From the NCBI GenBank assembly GCA_029821875.1, contig JALGXW010000012.1, positions 1 to 64,000 on the forward strand: a DNA stretch of 64,000 nt, written 5' to 3'. Below the pieces are notes generated by a model, which saw only the letters and a list, made by a program, of their open reading frames with translations, was not told the DNA's origin and did not search any database. The stretch is from Candidatus Hebobacterum abditum. GTDB taxonomy: Bacteria; Armatimonadota; Hebobacteria; Hebobacterales; Hebobacteraceae. Position numbers and translations under genes: made by a program. Positions within the stretch are counted from its first letter, which is position 1; the number at the start of each line of letters is the position of its first letter. This document shows, one piece after another, positions 34,412 to 42,571 of this stretch.

Positions 34412-35785
34412 ATGCGCTTCTGGGTCTTCTGTGCGCTTCCCATGGCGTTCCTGCTGATCACCACATCGGCCTGTGGCACGCTGAGAGCGGGGCCGGGTTC
34501 GGATGGCGGCGAAGTGGCTGTGGCGTCGGCCCAGGCTGAGGTGCACGTCCCTGCCTTCCCGGGAGCGGAGGGCTTCGGCGCTGAGACGCCTGGCGGCCGC
34601 GGAGGGCGCGTCATCAAGGTCACCAACCTCAACGCGGGCGGACCTGGTAGCTTGCAGGCGGCCTGCCAGGCGAAGGGGCCGCGGGTCGTGGTGTTCGATG
34701 TGTCGGGAGTGATCCGCGGCGACGTCGAGATCACGGAGCCGTACATAACCATCGCGGGCCAGACCGCGCCGGGTGCAGGCGTCACCATCGCGGGTATGCT
34801 TCGCACGGCGTACCGCACCGGAGATGCGCCGCGAGTCCACGACGTGGTGGTTCGCTTCCTGCGGATGCGCCCGCCGCCCGGGGGCGGCAATCAGGGCGAC
34901 GCAGTGCAGTTCTCGACGGCCGATCGAGCAGTTCTCGATCACCTGTCCTGCTCCTGGGCGGAGGACGAGACGATCGACCTGTTCAGCCATGCCACCAATG
35001 TCACCGTCCAGTGGTGCACGATCGAGGAATCGTCGATGACCGAGGAGCGCGGTGGCGGCCACAACTACGGTTTGATAGCCGGGCCGCGCAGCAAGAACAT
35101 CTCCATACACCACAACCTGTTCGTCCACCATAGGCGGCGGAATCCCGCCATAGGAAGTGGTCCGGCGGACTTCCGCAACAATGTCGTGTACAACTTCCGG
35201 GACGGGTTCTCTCACGAGGGCAACTATCGCACGCCCGGGTTCAACATCATCGGCAACTACTACAAGCCTGGACCCAGTGACTCGCACATCTTCCCGTTTT
35301 GCTTCGAGGGCGAGATTCCGTACTACCTCCGTGACAACTACATCGAGGGCGTGGGCATGATCCAGGATCCGTGGGCGGAGGCCGGCAAGCTCCACGGCCT
35401 CACGTGCTACGCCGACCACGGAGTGAAGCAGGAGACAGAGACCCCGGTCGCCCCTGTCACAACGAGCACTCCCTTCGAAGCCTACGAACTTGTGCTGGCG
35501 CGAGCCGGGTGCTTCCCCCGAGACACGGTTACGGAGCGCATGATCCGCGATACGCGGCAGGGCGCGGGCGAGTGGGGCCGGCACGATCCAGCCGATCTGA
35601 TGGAGGGGCTGAAGACTGTGCCCCCGCGCGCCGACTCAGACGATGACGGCATGCCGGACGACTGGGAGGTCGCACACGGCTTGGACCCGACTCAGGACGA
35701 CTCCTCGCGGGTCATGCAGTCTGGCTACAGCGGGATAGAGGAGTTCGTCAACGAGTTGGCGGGGTCGCTCGCCGGCACCCGATGA
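34412..35785 (+). CDS. pectate-lyase-like secreted protein
   Basis: This 457-residue exported protein has a hydrophobic N-terminus ending TTSACG, which could be a weak lipobox. The beta-helix begins FPGAEGFGAETPGGRGG, the hallmark start of PL1-type polysaccharide lyases. Rungs such as VLDHLSCSWAEDETIDLF and ISIHHNLFVHHRRRNPAIG follow; the latter matches the region that carries the catalytic Arg in PL1. The C-terminal DSDDDGMPDDWE is a thrombospondin type 3-like calcium motif. It probably cleaves pectin-like polymers outside the cell. It lies 75 bp after the beta-helix gene. Confidence 0.87.
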   Translation: MRFWVFCALPMAFLLITTSACGTLRAGPGSDGGEVAVASAQAEVHVPAFPGAEGFGAETPGGRGGRVIKVTNLNAGGPGSLQAACQAKGPRVVVFDVSGVIRGDVEITEPYITIAGQTAPGAGVTIAGMLRTAYRTGDAPRVHDVVVRFLRMRPPPGGGNQGDAVQFSTADRAVLDHLSCSWAEDETIDLFSHATNVTVQWCTIEESSMTEERGGGHNYGLIAGPRSKNISIHHNLFVHHRRRNPAIGSGPADFRNNVVYNFRDGFSHEGNYRTPGFNIIGNYYKPGPSDSHIFPFCFEGEIPYYLRDNYIEGVGMIQDPWAEAGKLHGLTCYADHGVKQETETPVAPVTTSTPFEAYELVLARAGCFPRDTVTERMIRDTRQGAGEWGRHDPADLMEGLKTVPPRADSDDDGMPDDWEVAHGLDPTQDDSSRVMQSGYSGIEEFVNELAGSLAGTR

Positions 35786-35829
35786 GGATGCCTCCCCGCG
35801 TACCCCCTGCTGCGGCCCAGCCCCTCCGC

Positions 35830-35856
35830 TTGACTAAGAACACACGGTGTTAGGAT
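35830..35856 (+). promoter_or_regulatory. possible promoter for the HD-GYP gene
   Basis: TTGACT (35830-35835) is followed 15 bp later by TAGGAT (35851-35856), which is preceded by TG as in an extended -10. The spacer is short, but GGATAC two bases on gives 17 bp. Confidence 0.45.
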
Positions 35857-35958
35857 ACCCGCGAATAGTGGAACAAGTGCTGTGGCACTCGGAAGCTTCA
35901 GATTCGCCCGGGCGGCCACTAGATGCCTGGCCCGCAGGGGGTCAGGGGGGGTATTCGC

Positions 35959-37425
35959 TTGAGCACGCAGTCGAATGGGTCGACGCGTCCGGGGCCCGTG
36001 ATCGTAGGCCAGGAGTACGGCACCGATAGGCGCAGGATGCAGCTGCTGTGGCTCGCCCTGGGGCTGGTCGGGCTCCTTACCTTGGCCCTGGTCATCCTTG
36101 TCGCCTATGGGCTCGAGATCTCCAGTTCTGACTACACGGAGCCCCTGCTGCTCATCGGTCTGCTGGCTCTCGTAACCTGCACGGTGGCCTACTTCGCAGA
36201 CAAGGAGCGCGAGCACCGGGCCGAGAACCGGCGCCTGATCCAGCAGCTCCACGAGACAGCTCAGGCCCTGGACTCCCGCGTCGACCGGCTGAACAAGCTG
36301 TCCGAGACGAGTATGCATCTGGCTGGGTCTCTCGATCTCGACCGCATATCGGAGTTGGTTGTGGGTGCGCTCGTCGATCAGGTCCATGCTGACGCAGCCT
36401 CGCTGGTTCTGCTCGACAGGGCGAAGGGTGAGTACGTCCACAAGCGAAGCTTCGGGCCCCTCGCGGAGAACGGCATCGAATCGGATGACCCCTTCGAGAT
36501 GGCGGCGGCCACCGCCAATGACGGGCCTGCCATCAGGCAGCTGGATGAAGCACCGCCGGTGGCCAAGCAGCTCCAGGCGTGGGACAAGGTCCGGGCTTCC
36601 ATCTCCGCACCTGTGAAGGTGTCGGATATGGTGGACGGCGCGCTGGCGGCGATACGCGAGGAGACCTTCGACACCGAGGACCTCAACCTGCTGACCACGC
36701 TGGCCAACATGTCGAGCAAAGCCATTGAGAGCGCGGAGCTTCACCAGCAGCTGCGAGGGTCCTACTACAGGACTCTGCACGTACTGGCGCGCTCGCTGGC
36801 CGCGCGCGATCCCTACAGCGCGGCCCACGGGGAGGCGGTAACCTGGTTGGCCGACCGGCTGGGACGACACATGGGAGTGGGCGACGAAGACCTGGAGGCC
36901 CTGGGATCCTACGGTCCGCTTCACGACCTCGGGAAGATCGGAGTCTCCGACTCCCTGCTCTCCAAGCAAGGGCCGCTCACCGATGACGAGCAGGCGTTGG
37001 TCCGACAGCACACCCTCATCGGAGAGAGCATTGTCAGGCCGCTAAGCCCGGGCAGCGGGGCGTTGTCGATGATCCGCAGCCACCACGAGCGATGGGACGG
37101 CCAGGGATATCCCGATGGTCTACGAGAGGACCAGATCCCGCTGCTGGCGCGCATCGTTGCCGTCGCCGATGTCTACCACGCTATCATCTCGCACCGGCCC
37201 TACCGCAGCGGAGCAAGCCCCATACAGGCTGTCCAGGAGATAAAGGCGATGTCGGGCACGCAGTTCGATCCGGCGGTGGTTCAGACCCTGGTTCAGCTCT
37301 GGCACGCCGGAGAGCTGGCCGACCCGGCTATCTGGATGGGACAGAGGCCGGAATCGAGCGATATACTCGACCTACCAGCCTCCTTGCCCGCTCCTGTGCC
37401 TCGGTCGTCACCTTCCCCCAACTGA
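35959..37425 (+). CDS. membrane-anchored GAF/HD-GYP phosphodiesterase
   Basis: This protein probably degrades cyclic di-GMP or a related signal. About 488 residues are arranged as two TM helices (about 30-52 and 60-80), a coiled coil (EREHRAENRRLIQQLHETAQAL), a GAF sensor domain (about 110-265) and an HD-GYP domain. The last shows HDLGKIGVSD, HHERWDGQGYPDGL and GTQFDPAVV; the HD pair, HH pair and GYP are intact. The TTG at 35959 is preferred, since a G-rich run lies just upstream. The ATG at 35923 is the alternative. Its position inside the carbohydrate block could mean it senses nutrient or surface state, which is inference. Confidence 0.9.
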   Translation: MSTQSNGSTRPGPVIVGQEYGTDRRRMQLLWLALGLVGLLTLALVILVAYGLEISSSDYTEPLLLIGLLALVTCTVAYFADKEREHRAENRRLIQQLHETAQALDSRVDRLNKLSETSMHLAGSLDLDRISELVVGALVDQVHADAASLVLLDRAKGEYVHKRSFGPLAENGIESDDPFEMAAATANDGPAIRQLDEAPPVAKQLQAWDKVRASISAPVKVSDMVDGALAAIREETFDTEDLNLLTTLANMSSKAIESAELHQQLRGSYYRTLHVLARSLAARDPYSAAHGEAVTWLADRLGRHMGVGDEDLEALGSYGPLHDLGKIGVSDSLLSKQGPLTDDEQALVRQHTLIGESIVRPLSPGSGALSMIRSHHERWDGQGYPDGLREDQIPLLARIVAVADVYHAIISHRPYRSGASPIQAVQEIKAMSGTQFDPAVVQTLVQLWHAGELADPAIWMGQRPESSDILDLPASLPAPVPRSSPSPN

Positions 37426-37620
37426 TCCGCGATCTCTGGCCCGCCCCTCCACGGGCGCTGCGGCCCACGCCGACGCTCTCCGACCCCGACGTGAGCGCTG
37501 CCGCGCGATCCCGGCTCAGCTGCCCGCCGAGTGCCGAGAGGCGCTCTGCCGTGGACCTCGAACACTACCTGCACGAATCCGCGCGGTCCGTGCCCGCGTG
37601 CAGCACAGGGAGGTAGTGCA

Positions 37621-38592
37621 ATGGAGCGGCGAGGGATTCACGTCATGATGGGGGATCGGACCAAGCTCTCGGCAGTCGAGCGTCTTGTCCGGGAGATCGC
37701 ACCATCGCTGGACCTCAATTACGTCATCGTCGAGGTCAACGGCCACTTCGAATACGCGAGTCACCCGGAAGCTTCGGAGCCGAAGTCGATGGCGGCAGCG
37801 GACGCGCAGGGGCTGGCGGAGGCCGCGCGCGCGAAGGGCATCGAACTCGTTCCCATGTACAACTGCCTCGGCCATCAGTCCTGGCGGGACAAGCCGGCGG
37901 CGCTGCTGCGAGCGCATCCGGAGTTCAATGAAGCGCCGGAGCTGGACGCGACGGCGGAGGAGTTCTACTGCATGAGCTGGTGCCCGAACCATCCCGACGT
38001 CAACCCCCTGCTGTTCGACCTCTTCGACGAACTGCTGGCAGCGTTTGGGGCGAAGGCCTTCCACGTCGGCCTGGACGAGGTGTTCGTCCTCGGGCACTGC
38101 CCCCGCTGCAAAGGGACGCCGAATGCGGAGCTGTTCGCCAAGGCGGTGAACGACTACCACGGCCACCTGGTAGGCCGACGAGGGGTGGAGATGCAGATGT
38201 GGGGCGACCGCCTGCTCGACGCTGAGACGATGGGATACGGCTCGTGGGAGAGCAGCGCCAACGACACTCATCAGGCGATAGAGACTGTGTCCTCTGATAT
38301 CGTCATGTGTGACTGGCACTACGAGATCATGGACGATTTCCCGTCGGTCCGCTTCTTCCAGGAGAAAGGCTTCCGCGTCTGGCCGGGCGGCTGGAATAAG
38401 CCGGAGAGCATCGCCAAGCTGATCGAAGTCGCGCGACGGGAGGCGACCCCGAAGATGCTCGGCTATCTCGCGACGACCTGGACGGATGTCGAGAAGGTCG
38501 TGGACGGGCTCAGTGGCAAGCCGATGGAGGACGAGAAGCTCGCGGCAATCGTGAGCGGCGTGAAGCTGGGAGCCGAGCTGGCCCTGGGCTAG
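37621..38592 (+). CDS. GH20-like TIM-barrel glycosidase (cytoplasmic)
   Basis: This 323-residue protein has no signal peptide. The barrel strands include YVIVEVNGHFEY and LVPMYNCLGHQ, and the Asp-Glu pair is in FHVGLDEVFVLGHC. That position matches the catalytic Asp-Glu of family 20 beta-hexosaminidases. Also seen are MQMWGDRLL and MCDWHYEI. It is shorter than typical GH20 enzymes and lacks their N-terminal domain, so it may be a divergent relative. GGGAGG lies 9 nt before the ATG. The 195 bp before it hold no gene. The substrate is unknown. Confidence 0.72.
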   Translation: MERRGIHVMMGDRTKLSAVERLVREIAPSLDLNYVIVEVNGHFEYASHPEASEPKSMAAADAQGLAEAARAKGIELVPMYNCLGHQSWRDKPAALLRAHPEFNEAPELDATAEEFYCMSWCPNHPDVNPLLFDLFDELLAAFGAKAFHVGLDEVFVLGHCPRCKGTPNAELFAKAVNDYHGHLVGRRGVEMQMWGDRLLDAETMGYGSWESSANDTHQAIETVSSDIVMCDWHYEIMDDFPSVRFFQEKGFRVWPGGWNKPESIAKLIEVARREATPKMLGYLATTWTDVEKVVDGLSGKPMEDEKLAAIVSGVKLGAELALG

Positions 38593-38626
38593 CCGCGGCA
38601 GATCGGGCGCAGGCGAGGAGCACTCA

Positions 38627-39928
38627 ATGGGATTCCTCAAGGTCAGTGACGACGCGCGCCACCTGACGCGCCCTGACGGAACACCATTCTTCTACCTAGG
38701 CGACACTTGCTGGGAGTTGTTCCACCGTCTCACTCGGGAAGAGGCCGACGAGTACCTTGAGAACCGCGCACGGCTCAAGTTCACCGTGATCCAGGCAGTT
38801 GTGCTTGCGGAGCTGGACGGGCTGCGAGTGCCAAACCCCTACGGTGATCTTCCGCTGCGCCGCTTGCGCCCAGGGCAGCCCAACGAACCGTACTTCCGGC
38901 ACGTAGACTACATCGTCGACAAGGCCGCTGAGCTCGGCCTGTTCGCGGGAATGCTGCCGACCTGGGGGGACAAGGTCGGGCCGAAGTACTGGGGGGTCGG
39001 GCCGAAGGTCTTCAACCCTAGGAACGCGCGCACATACGGCCGCTTCCTTGGCGAGCGGTACCGCGACAAGCCCATCATCTGGATTCTGGGCGGCGACCGG
39101 CCTGCCAAGACCGAGCCGCTGCGCAGAATCTGGCGGGCGATGGCCGAGGGCCTGAGGGAAGGCGACGAGGGCCGACACCTGATGACCTACCATCCGATGG
39201 GCGGGGTATCCTGTTCGGACTACTGGCCGCCCGACGAGCCGTGGCTCGACTTCCACATGATCCAGTCGGGCCATGCGGCGCGGAATGGTCCGAACCACAG
39301 ACTCGTGCAGGCTGACTACACGCTCGAGCCGACCAAGCCGACGATGGACGGTGAGCCGCGCTACGAGAATCATCCCGTGGCCTTCAAGGAGGGCAGTCCG
39401 CGCTTCGATGACTACGACGTGCGCCAGGCGGCATACTGGGGCCTGCTGGCCGGGGGCTGCGGCCATACATATGGCTGCCACGACATCTGGCAACTCTGGG
39501 AGCCCGGCCGAACGCCTGTGACCTTCGCGCAGACGCCATGGCGCGAGGCCCTCGACCTGCCGGGCGCAGGGCAGATGCAGCACGTGCGTGTGCTCTTCGA
39601 ATCGCGCGCCTTCTCCAAGCTCGTGCCCGATCAGTCGGTCGTCATCTCGGGGCAGGGGAGGGGCATGCACCACATGCGTGCCGCCCGCGCCGACGATGGC
39701 AGCTTCGCCTTCGTCTATGTCCCCACCGGGCGGCCCGTGGGCGTCGATCTCGGCAAGATCGCCGGCGAGCGGGTGATCGCCAACTGGTATGATCCCCGCG
39801 AGGGCACGTGGTGGCGCACGGGAGACTTCCGGCCGCGCGGAACGCGGCAGTTCACGCCCCTCAGCAGCGGCCGCGGGAACGACTGGGTGCTGGTGCTGGA
39901 CGGAGTGGCCGCCGGAGAGGTCTCCTAG
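38627..39928 (+). CDS. GH140-like (DUF4038) glycosidase
   Basis: This 433-residue TIM-barrel protein resembles apiosidase-type family 140 enzymes. It opens HLTRPDGTPFFYLGDTCWELFHRLTREEAD, has PIIWILGGDRP and HMIQSGH, and the region around LVQADYTLEPTKPTMDGEPRYENHP fits the conserved Glu of the fold. The C-terminal beta-sandwich (DGSFAFVYVPTGRPVGVDLGKIAG) matches the collagen-binding-like domain found in the family. No signal peptide is present. It shares the palindromic CTAG with the stop of the convergent gene. It probably acts on side chains of plant polysaccharides taken up by the cell. Confidence 0.85.
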   Translation: MGFLKVSDDARHLTRPDGTPFFYLGDTCWELFHRLTREEADEYLENRARLKFTVIQAVVLAELDGLRVPNPYGDLPLRRLRPGQPNEPYFRHVDYIVDKAAELGLFAGMLPTWGDKVGPKYWGVGPKVFNPRNARTYGRFLGERYRDKPIIWILGGDRPAKTEPLRRIWRAMAEGLREGDEGRHLMTYHPMGGVSCSDYWPPDEPWLDFHMIQSGHAARNGPNHRLVQADYTLEPTKPTMDGEPRYENHPVAFKEGSPRFDDYDVRQAAYWGLLAGGCGHTYGCHDIWQLWEPGRTPVTFAQTPWREALDLPGAGQMQHVRVLFESRAFSKLVPDQSVVISGQGRGMHHMRAARADDGSFAFVYVPTGRPVGVDLGKIAGERVIANWYDPREGTWWRTGDFRPRGTRQFTPLSSGRGNDWVLVLDGVAAGEVS

Positions 39929-41142
39929 AGCATCCGCGTCGATTCGCAGAAGAACCTGACTCGATCCAGCCGCGTGTCAGGCGTGAACGGACTGCCTGGG
40001 GAGAGGGCAAACCTGCCTCTCCTGCCGGCCACGTCAATCTGCCGCTCCACCTCGCGGAGGAGTTCTTCGTCGGAGGCCTTCTCGATGAAGGGGGCGTCGA
40101 CGTTGCCATAGAGGACGCGGTCCGGCCCCATCACCCTCCGCACCTCGGCCAGGTCGATGCCGTACTCCTTCCGGTCCTCCTCGAAGGAGAGGGCCTTCCA
40201 TGGCAGCTGCTTCAGGTCCTCCAGCAGCTGCATGAGGTCGCCCGAGAAGTAGAACACCGTCCGGAAGCCGCGGGACTCGTAGAACTCGAGCGTCTGCTCC
40301 GTGTAAGGGAAGACGAACTCGCGGTACATGGCCGGGGAGATGAGGTCAGCCGAGGACAGGCACTCCTCCACGAAGACTATGCCTACCCCAAGTCTCTCAG
40401 CCGCCGCGAGGCGGGCGCTCGGACGCGGCAGCCCTCCGGCCAGGAGCTTGTGCGTTCTGTCCGGGTCCTCGACCAGCGAAGTCATCATCCCCTGGAAGCC
40501 GAGCAGGCCGAGCAATTCTATGTACGGCGAACTGCAGGACTCGTAGAGCGGGAGCTCACCCGGGTGTCGGTCGAGCAGCGCTCGGGCCACCTCGTAGCGT
40601 CCGGAGGCCAGCTCCCGATCCACCTCCTCTGGCGTCGGCTCGGAAGACGGAGTGTCCGCACGGGCAATGACCTCTTCCAGTTGATCCGCGTGGTAGCCGC
40701 GCTGCCACAGCCCGTAGTAGTGGGAAGCCCTCTCCTGCACCTGGCGGGACGCATAAGTGGCACGATCGGGCGGCAGCCAGCTCTCCTCTCCCTCGTGGGA
40801 GACCCAGTACAGGTCCGCCCCACGACGGATCACTGTCGCCCCCGATGCCTGGTCTTCTGACTGCCGGCGAGGCAGTGCGAGCCAGGCGGGAGGCGGGTAG
40901 CAGTCGTCGAGAGTCTCGGTGAGAATGCTCAACTCCAGGCCGAGGTAAGTCCCGTAGTCGACGGGCACTCGCTCGACTCCAGCATCATCCATGAGGTGGC
41001 GCCATTTGTCGTGGCGAAGCTTCATCCAGTGGAACTCGAGCGGCCCAAGCCCTTCGTAGACAGGTGCAACGGGGACGAAGGGCGCGGAGCGGCCGTTGAG
41101 GACTTGACTCAGCGGGTCCAGAGGCGATTCCGAGGTTGACAC
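39925..41142 (-). CDS. uroporphyrinogen decarboxylase-like protein (corrinoid methyltransferase family)
   Basis: This 405-residue protein has the URO-D barrel. It shows LYESCSSPYIELLGLLGFQGMMTSLVEDPD, IVFVEECLSSADLISPAMYREFVFPYTEQTL, FYFSGDLMQLLEDLKQLPWKALSFEE, and a C-terminal YGNVDAP. These proteins outside heme synthesis are usually methyltransferases acting with corrinoid proteins, or are uncharacterised. No corrinoid protein gene lies near. The GTG start has only a weak AAGAGC upstream. A second, more distant URO-D-like protein is at 62126. Confidence 0.82.
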   Translation of the reverse strand: MSTSESPLDPLSQVLNGRSAPFVPVAPVYEGLGPLEFHWMKLRHDKWRHLMDDAGVERVPVDYGTYLGLELSILTETLDDCYPPPAWLALPRRQSEDQASGATVIRRGADLYWVSHEGEESWLPPDRATYASRQVQERASHYYGLWQRGYHADQLEEVIARADTPSSEPTPEEVDRELASGRYEVARALLDRHPGELPLYESCSSPYIELLGLLGFQGMMTSLVEDPDRTHKLLAGGLPRPSARLAAAERLGVGIVFVEECLSSADLISPAMYREFVFPYTEQTLEFYESRGFRTVFYFSGDLMQLLEDLKQLPWKALSFEEDRKEYGIDLAEVRRVMGPDRVLYGNVDAPFIEKASDEELLREVERQIDVAGRRGRFALSPGSPFTPDTRLDRVRFFCESTRML

Positions 41143-41252
41143 AGTATCTGCTCTTTCGGCCGGCAGAGGCAGGCCTGGACTCAGCGACCGGTGGTTCGAC
41201 GCGCCGAGGGCAGACGCCTGCCGAGTAGCCGGCCGAGTCGGACGGGCCTGGC

Positions 41253-42140
41253 GTGTCTCACTACTCTGAGGAGGCAGGGCAATTGCACGCGCTCTCGATC
41301 TGGCAGAGGGGCACTGAGGTCAACGCGGTGGCGGCGGAGGCGCTGAAGCAGGGAGCGGACTGCCTCGACGCGGTGGAGGCCGCGCTGCGTTTCAGCGAAG
41401 ACGACGTCCGGGATTCCAGCACCGGAAGGGGGGGCTTGCCGAATGCCGCCGGGCAGGTGGAATTGGACGCCGCGATCATGTTCGGCCCGACGGCAGAGGC
41501 TGGCGCTGTGGGAGGGCTCCGCAGGACGAGCCAGGCGATCTCGGTCGCGCGGCGGGTGATGGAGGAGACACCGCACATGCTGCTCGTAGGGGAGGGAGCC
41601 GAGACCTTCGCCCGGCAGCAGGGCTTCGACGAGTCGGATCTGCTGACCGACGACAGCGCCGCAAAGTGGCAGGAATGGCGTCGAGGAAGAGGGGGGGCCG
41701 ACCCGGAACGCCATGATACGATGGCCACCCTCGCCATCGATGGCAGGGGCCAGATCGCAGGGGGCGTGACCACAAGCGGAACGCCCTTCAAACTCCCGGG
41801 CCGCGTTGGCGACAGCGCCATCATAGGCGCGGGTCTTTACGTCGATCAGGGCGTCGGCGCAGCCGCTGCAACAGGGGTAGGAGAGGAGGCCATCAGGGTC
41901 TCTGCATCCTTCCTTGTGGTTGAGCTGATGCGGTCGGGTCTCTCGCCCGATGCTGCATGCCGACGAGCCTTGGAGCGCCTCCTCTCCAGCCATCCGGCCT
42001 CGGCTGAGAGGCAGCTGGCTCTCGCCGCCCTGCGGGCCGACGGTGCAGCGGGGGGCGGGAGCGTCAAGCCTGGGTTTGCCTACGCCTACTTCGACGGAGG
42101 CCACAACCGCCTCGTGCAAGTGGGTTCGGTTCTCGACTAG
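41253..42140 (+). CDS. N-terminal-nucleophile glycosylasparaginase/isoaspartyl peptidase
   Basis: This Ntn hydrolase cleaves itself before a Thr to become active. The 295-residue protein has the family opening (GADCLDAVEAALRFSEDD, GGLPNAAGQVELDAAIMFG). The cleavage site lies before Thr156 in HDTMATLAID, followed by GGVTTSG and the glycine-rich GRVGDSAIIGAGLYVD. It likely removes Asn from glycopeptides or cleaves isoAsp dipeptides. No signal peptide is seen, and the start (GTG) lacks a good ribosome site. It lies between the URO-D-like gene and a small gene on the other strand. Confidence 0.9.
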   Translation: MSHYSEEAGQLHALSIWQRGTEVNAVAAEALKQGADCLDAVEAALRFSEDDVRDSSTGRGGLPNAAGQVELDAAIMFGPTAEAGAVGGLRRTSQAISVARRVMEETPHMLLVGEGAETFARQQGFDESDLLTDDSAAKWQEWRRGRGGADPERHDTMATLAIDGRGQIAGGVTTSGTPFKLPGRVGDSAIIGAGLYVDQGVGAAAATGVGEEAIRVSASFLVVELMRSGLSPDAACRRALERLLSSHPASAERQLALAALRADGAAGGGSVKPGFAYAYFDGGHNRLVQVGSVLD

Positions 42141-42200
42141 TCCACCAGGCCGGAGGTGTTCGCGACACGCACCGGCAGCGGCCCGGGTGATTCGACCAGA

Positions 42201-42383
42201 CTATTCGCCGCCTTCGAGCCGGGCGGCTGTCTCCGCCTCTCTCTCCAGTGCAAGGAGCGTTAGATCGTCGATCTGGTGAGAGAGCTCCTCCTGCTTCGGG
42301 GGCGGCGTCGCCGGCTTGCGGGGCAGCCTGAGCTTCTTGTTCTCGAGCAGCCAGTCCCAGATACTGCCGAATTCTTGACTCAT
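42201..42383 (-). CDS. 60-aa small protein, unknown
   Basis: The frame starts MSQEFGSIWDWLLENKKLRL, continues with a Pro-rich patch and ends in an acidic helix (LALEREAETAARLEGGE) suited to a coiled coil. AGAGGA lies 3 nt before the ATG. Codon use (GC-rich third positions) looks like real coding DNA. A perfect 13-bp palindrome lies just upstream, between it and hslU. The function is unknown. Confidence 0.5.
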   Translation of the reverse strand: MSQEFGSIWDWLLENKKLRLPRKPATPPPKQEELSHQIDDLTLLALEREAETAARLEGGE

Positions 42384-42412
42384 CTTCCTCTGCGCGGGTC
42401 TCAGCGAGATGA

Positions 42413-42443
42413 TGTGGCGTCTCCCTGGGTGGGAGACGCCACA
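42413..42443. promoter_or_regulatory. 13-bp perfect palindrome between divergent genes
   Basis: The stem 42413-42425 pairs with 42431-42443 around a 5-nt loop (TGGGT). It lies between the 60-aa gene and hslU, so it could be an operator or a leader hairpin of the minus-strand gene. Confidence 0.5.
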
Positions 42444-42550
42444 GCGAGCGTACCCCGAACAGCCGCAGGTTACACCTCAGCGCCGAGACTGTCCAGGGCG
42501 GAGAAGCGCGCCAGGCCTTGGCGAGCTCTGGCTCGCGCCGAAAGCTGGAT

Positions 42551-42561
42551 TGTGCTAGAAT
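42551..42561 (+). promoter_or_regulatory. extended -10 element for hslU
   Basis: TGTGC followed by TAGAAT (42556-42561) is an extended -10. The -35 region (TCGCGC at 17 bp) is poor. A start near 42568 lies only about 4 nt before the ATG at 42572. Confidence 0.45.
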
Positions 42562-42571
42562 GACACCTGCC

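Noticed and set aside
35725-37011. 428-codon minus-strand frame
   Set aside because: Opposite the HD-GYP protein gene; low-complexity translation without domains.
37516-38640. 374-codon minus-strand frame
   Set aside because: Opposite the GH20-like gene, which has real motifs and a ribosome site.
41181-42119. 312-codon minus-strand frame opposite the asparaginase
   Set aside because: The plus strand has the catalytic Thr context and family motifs; the minus frame has none.
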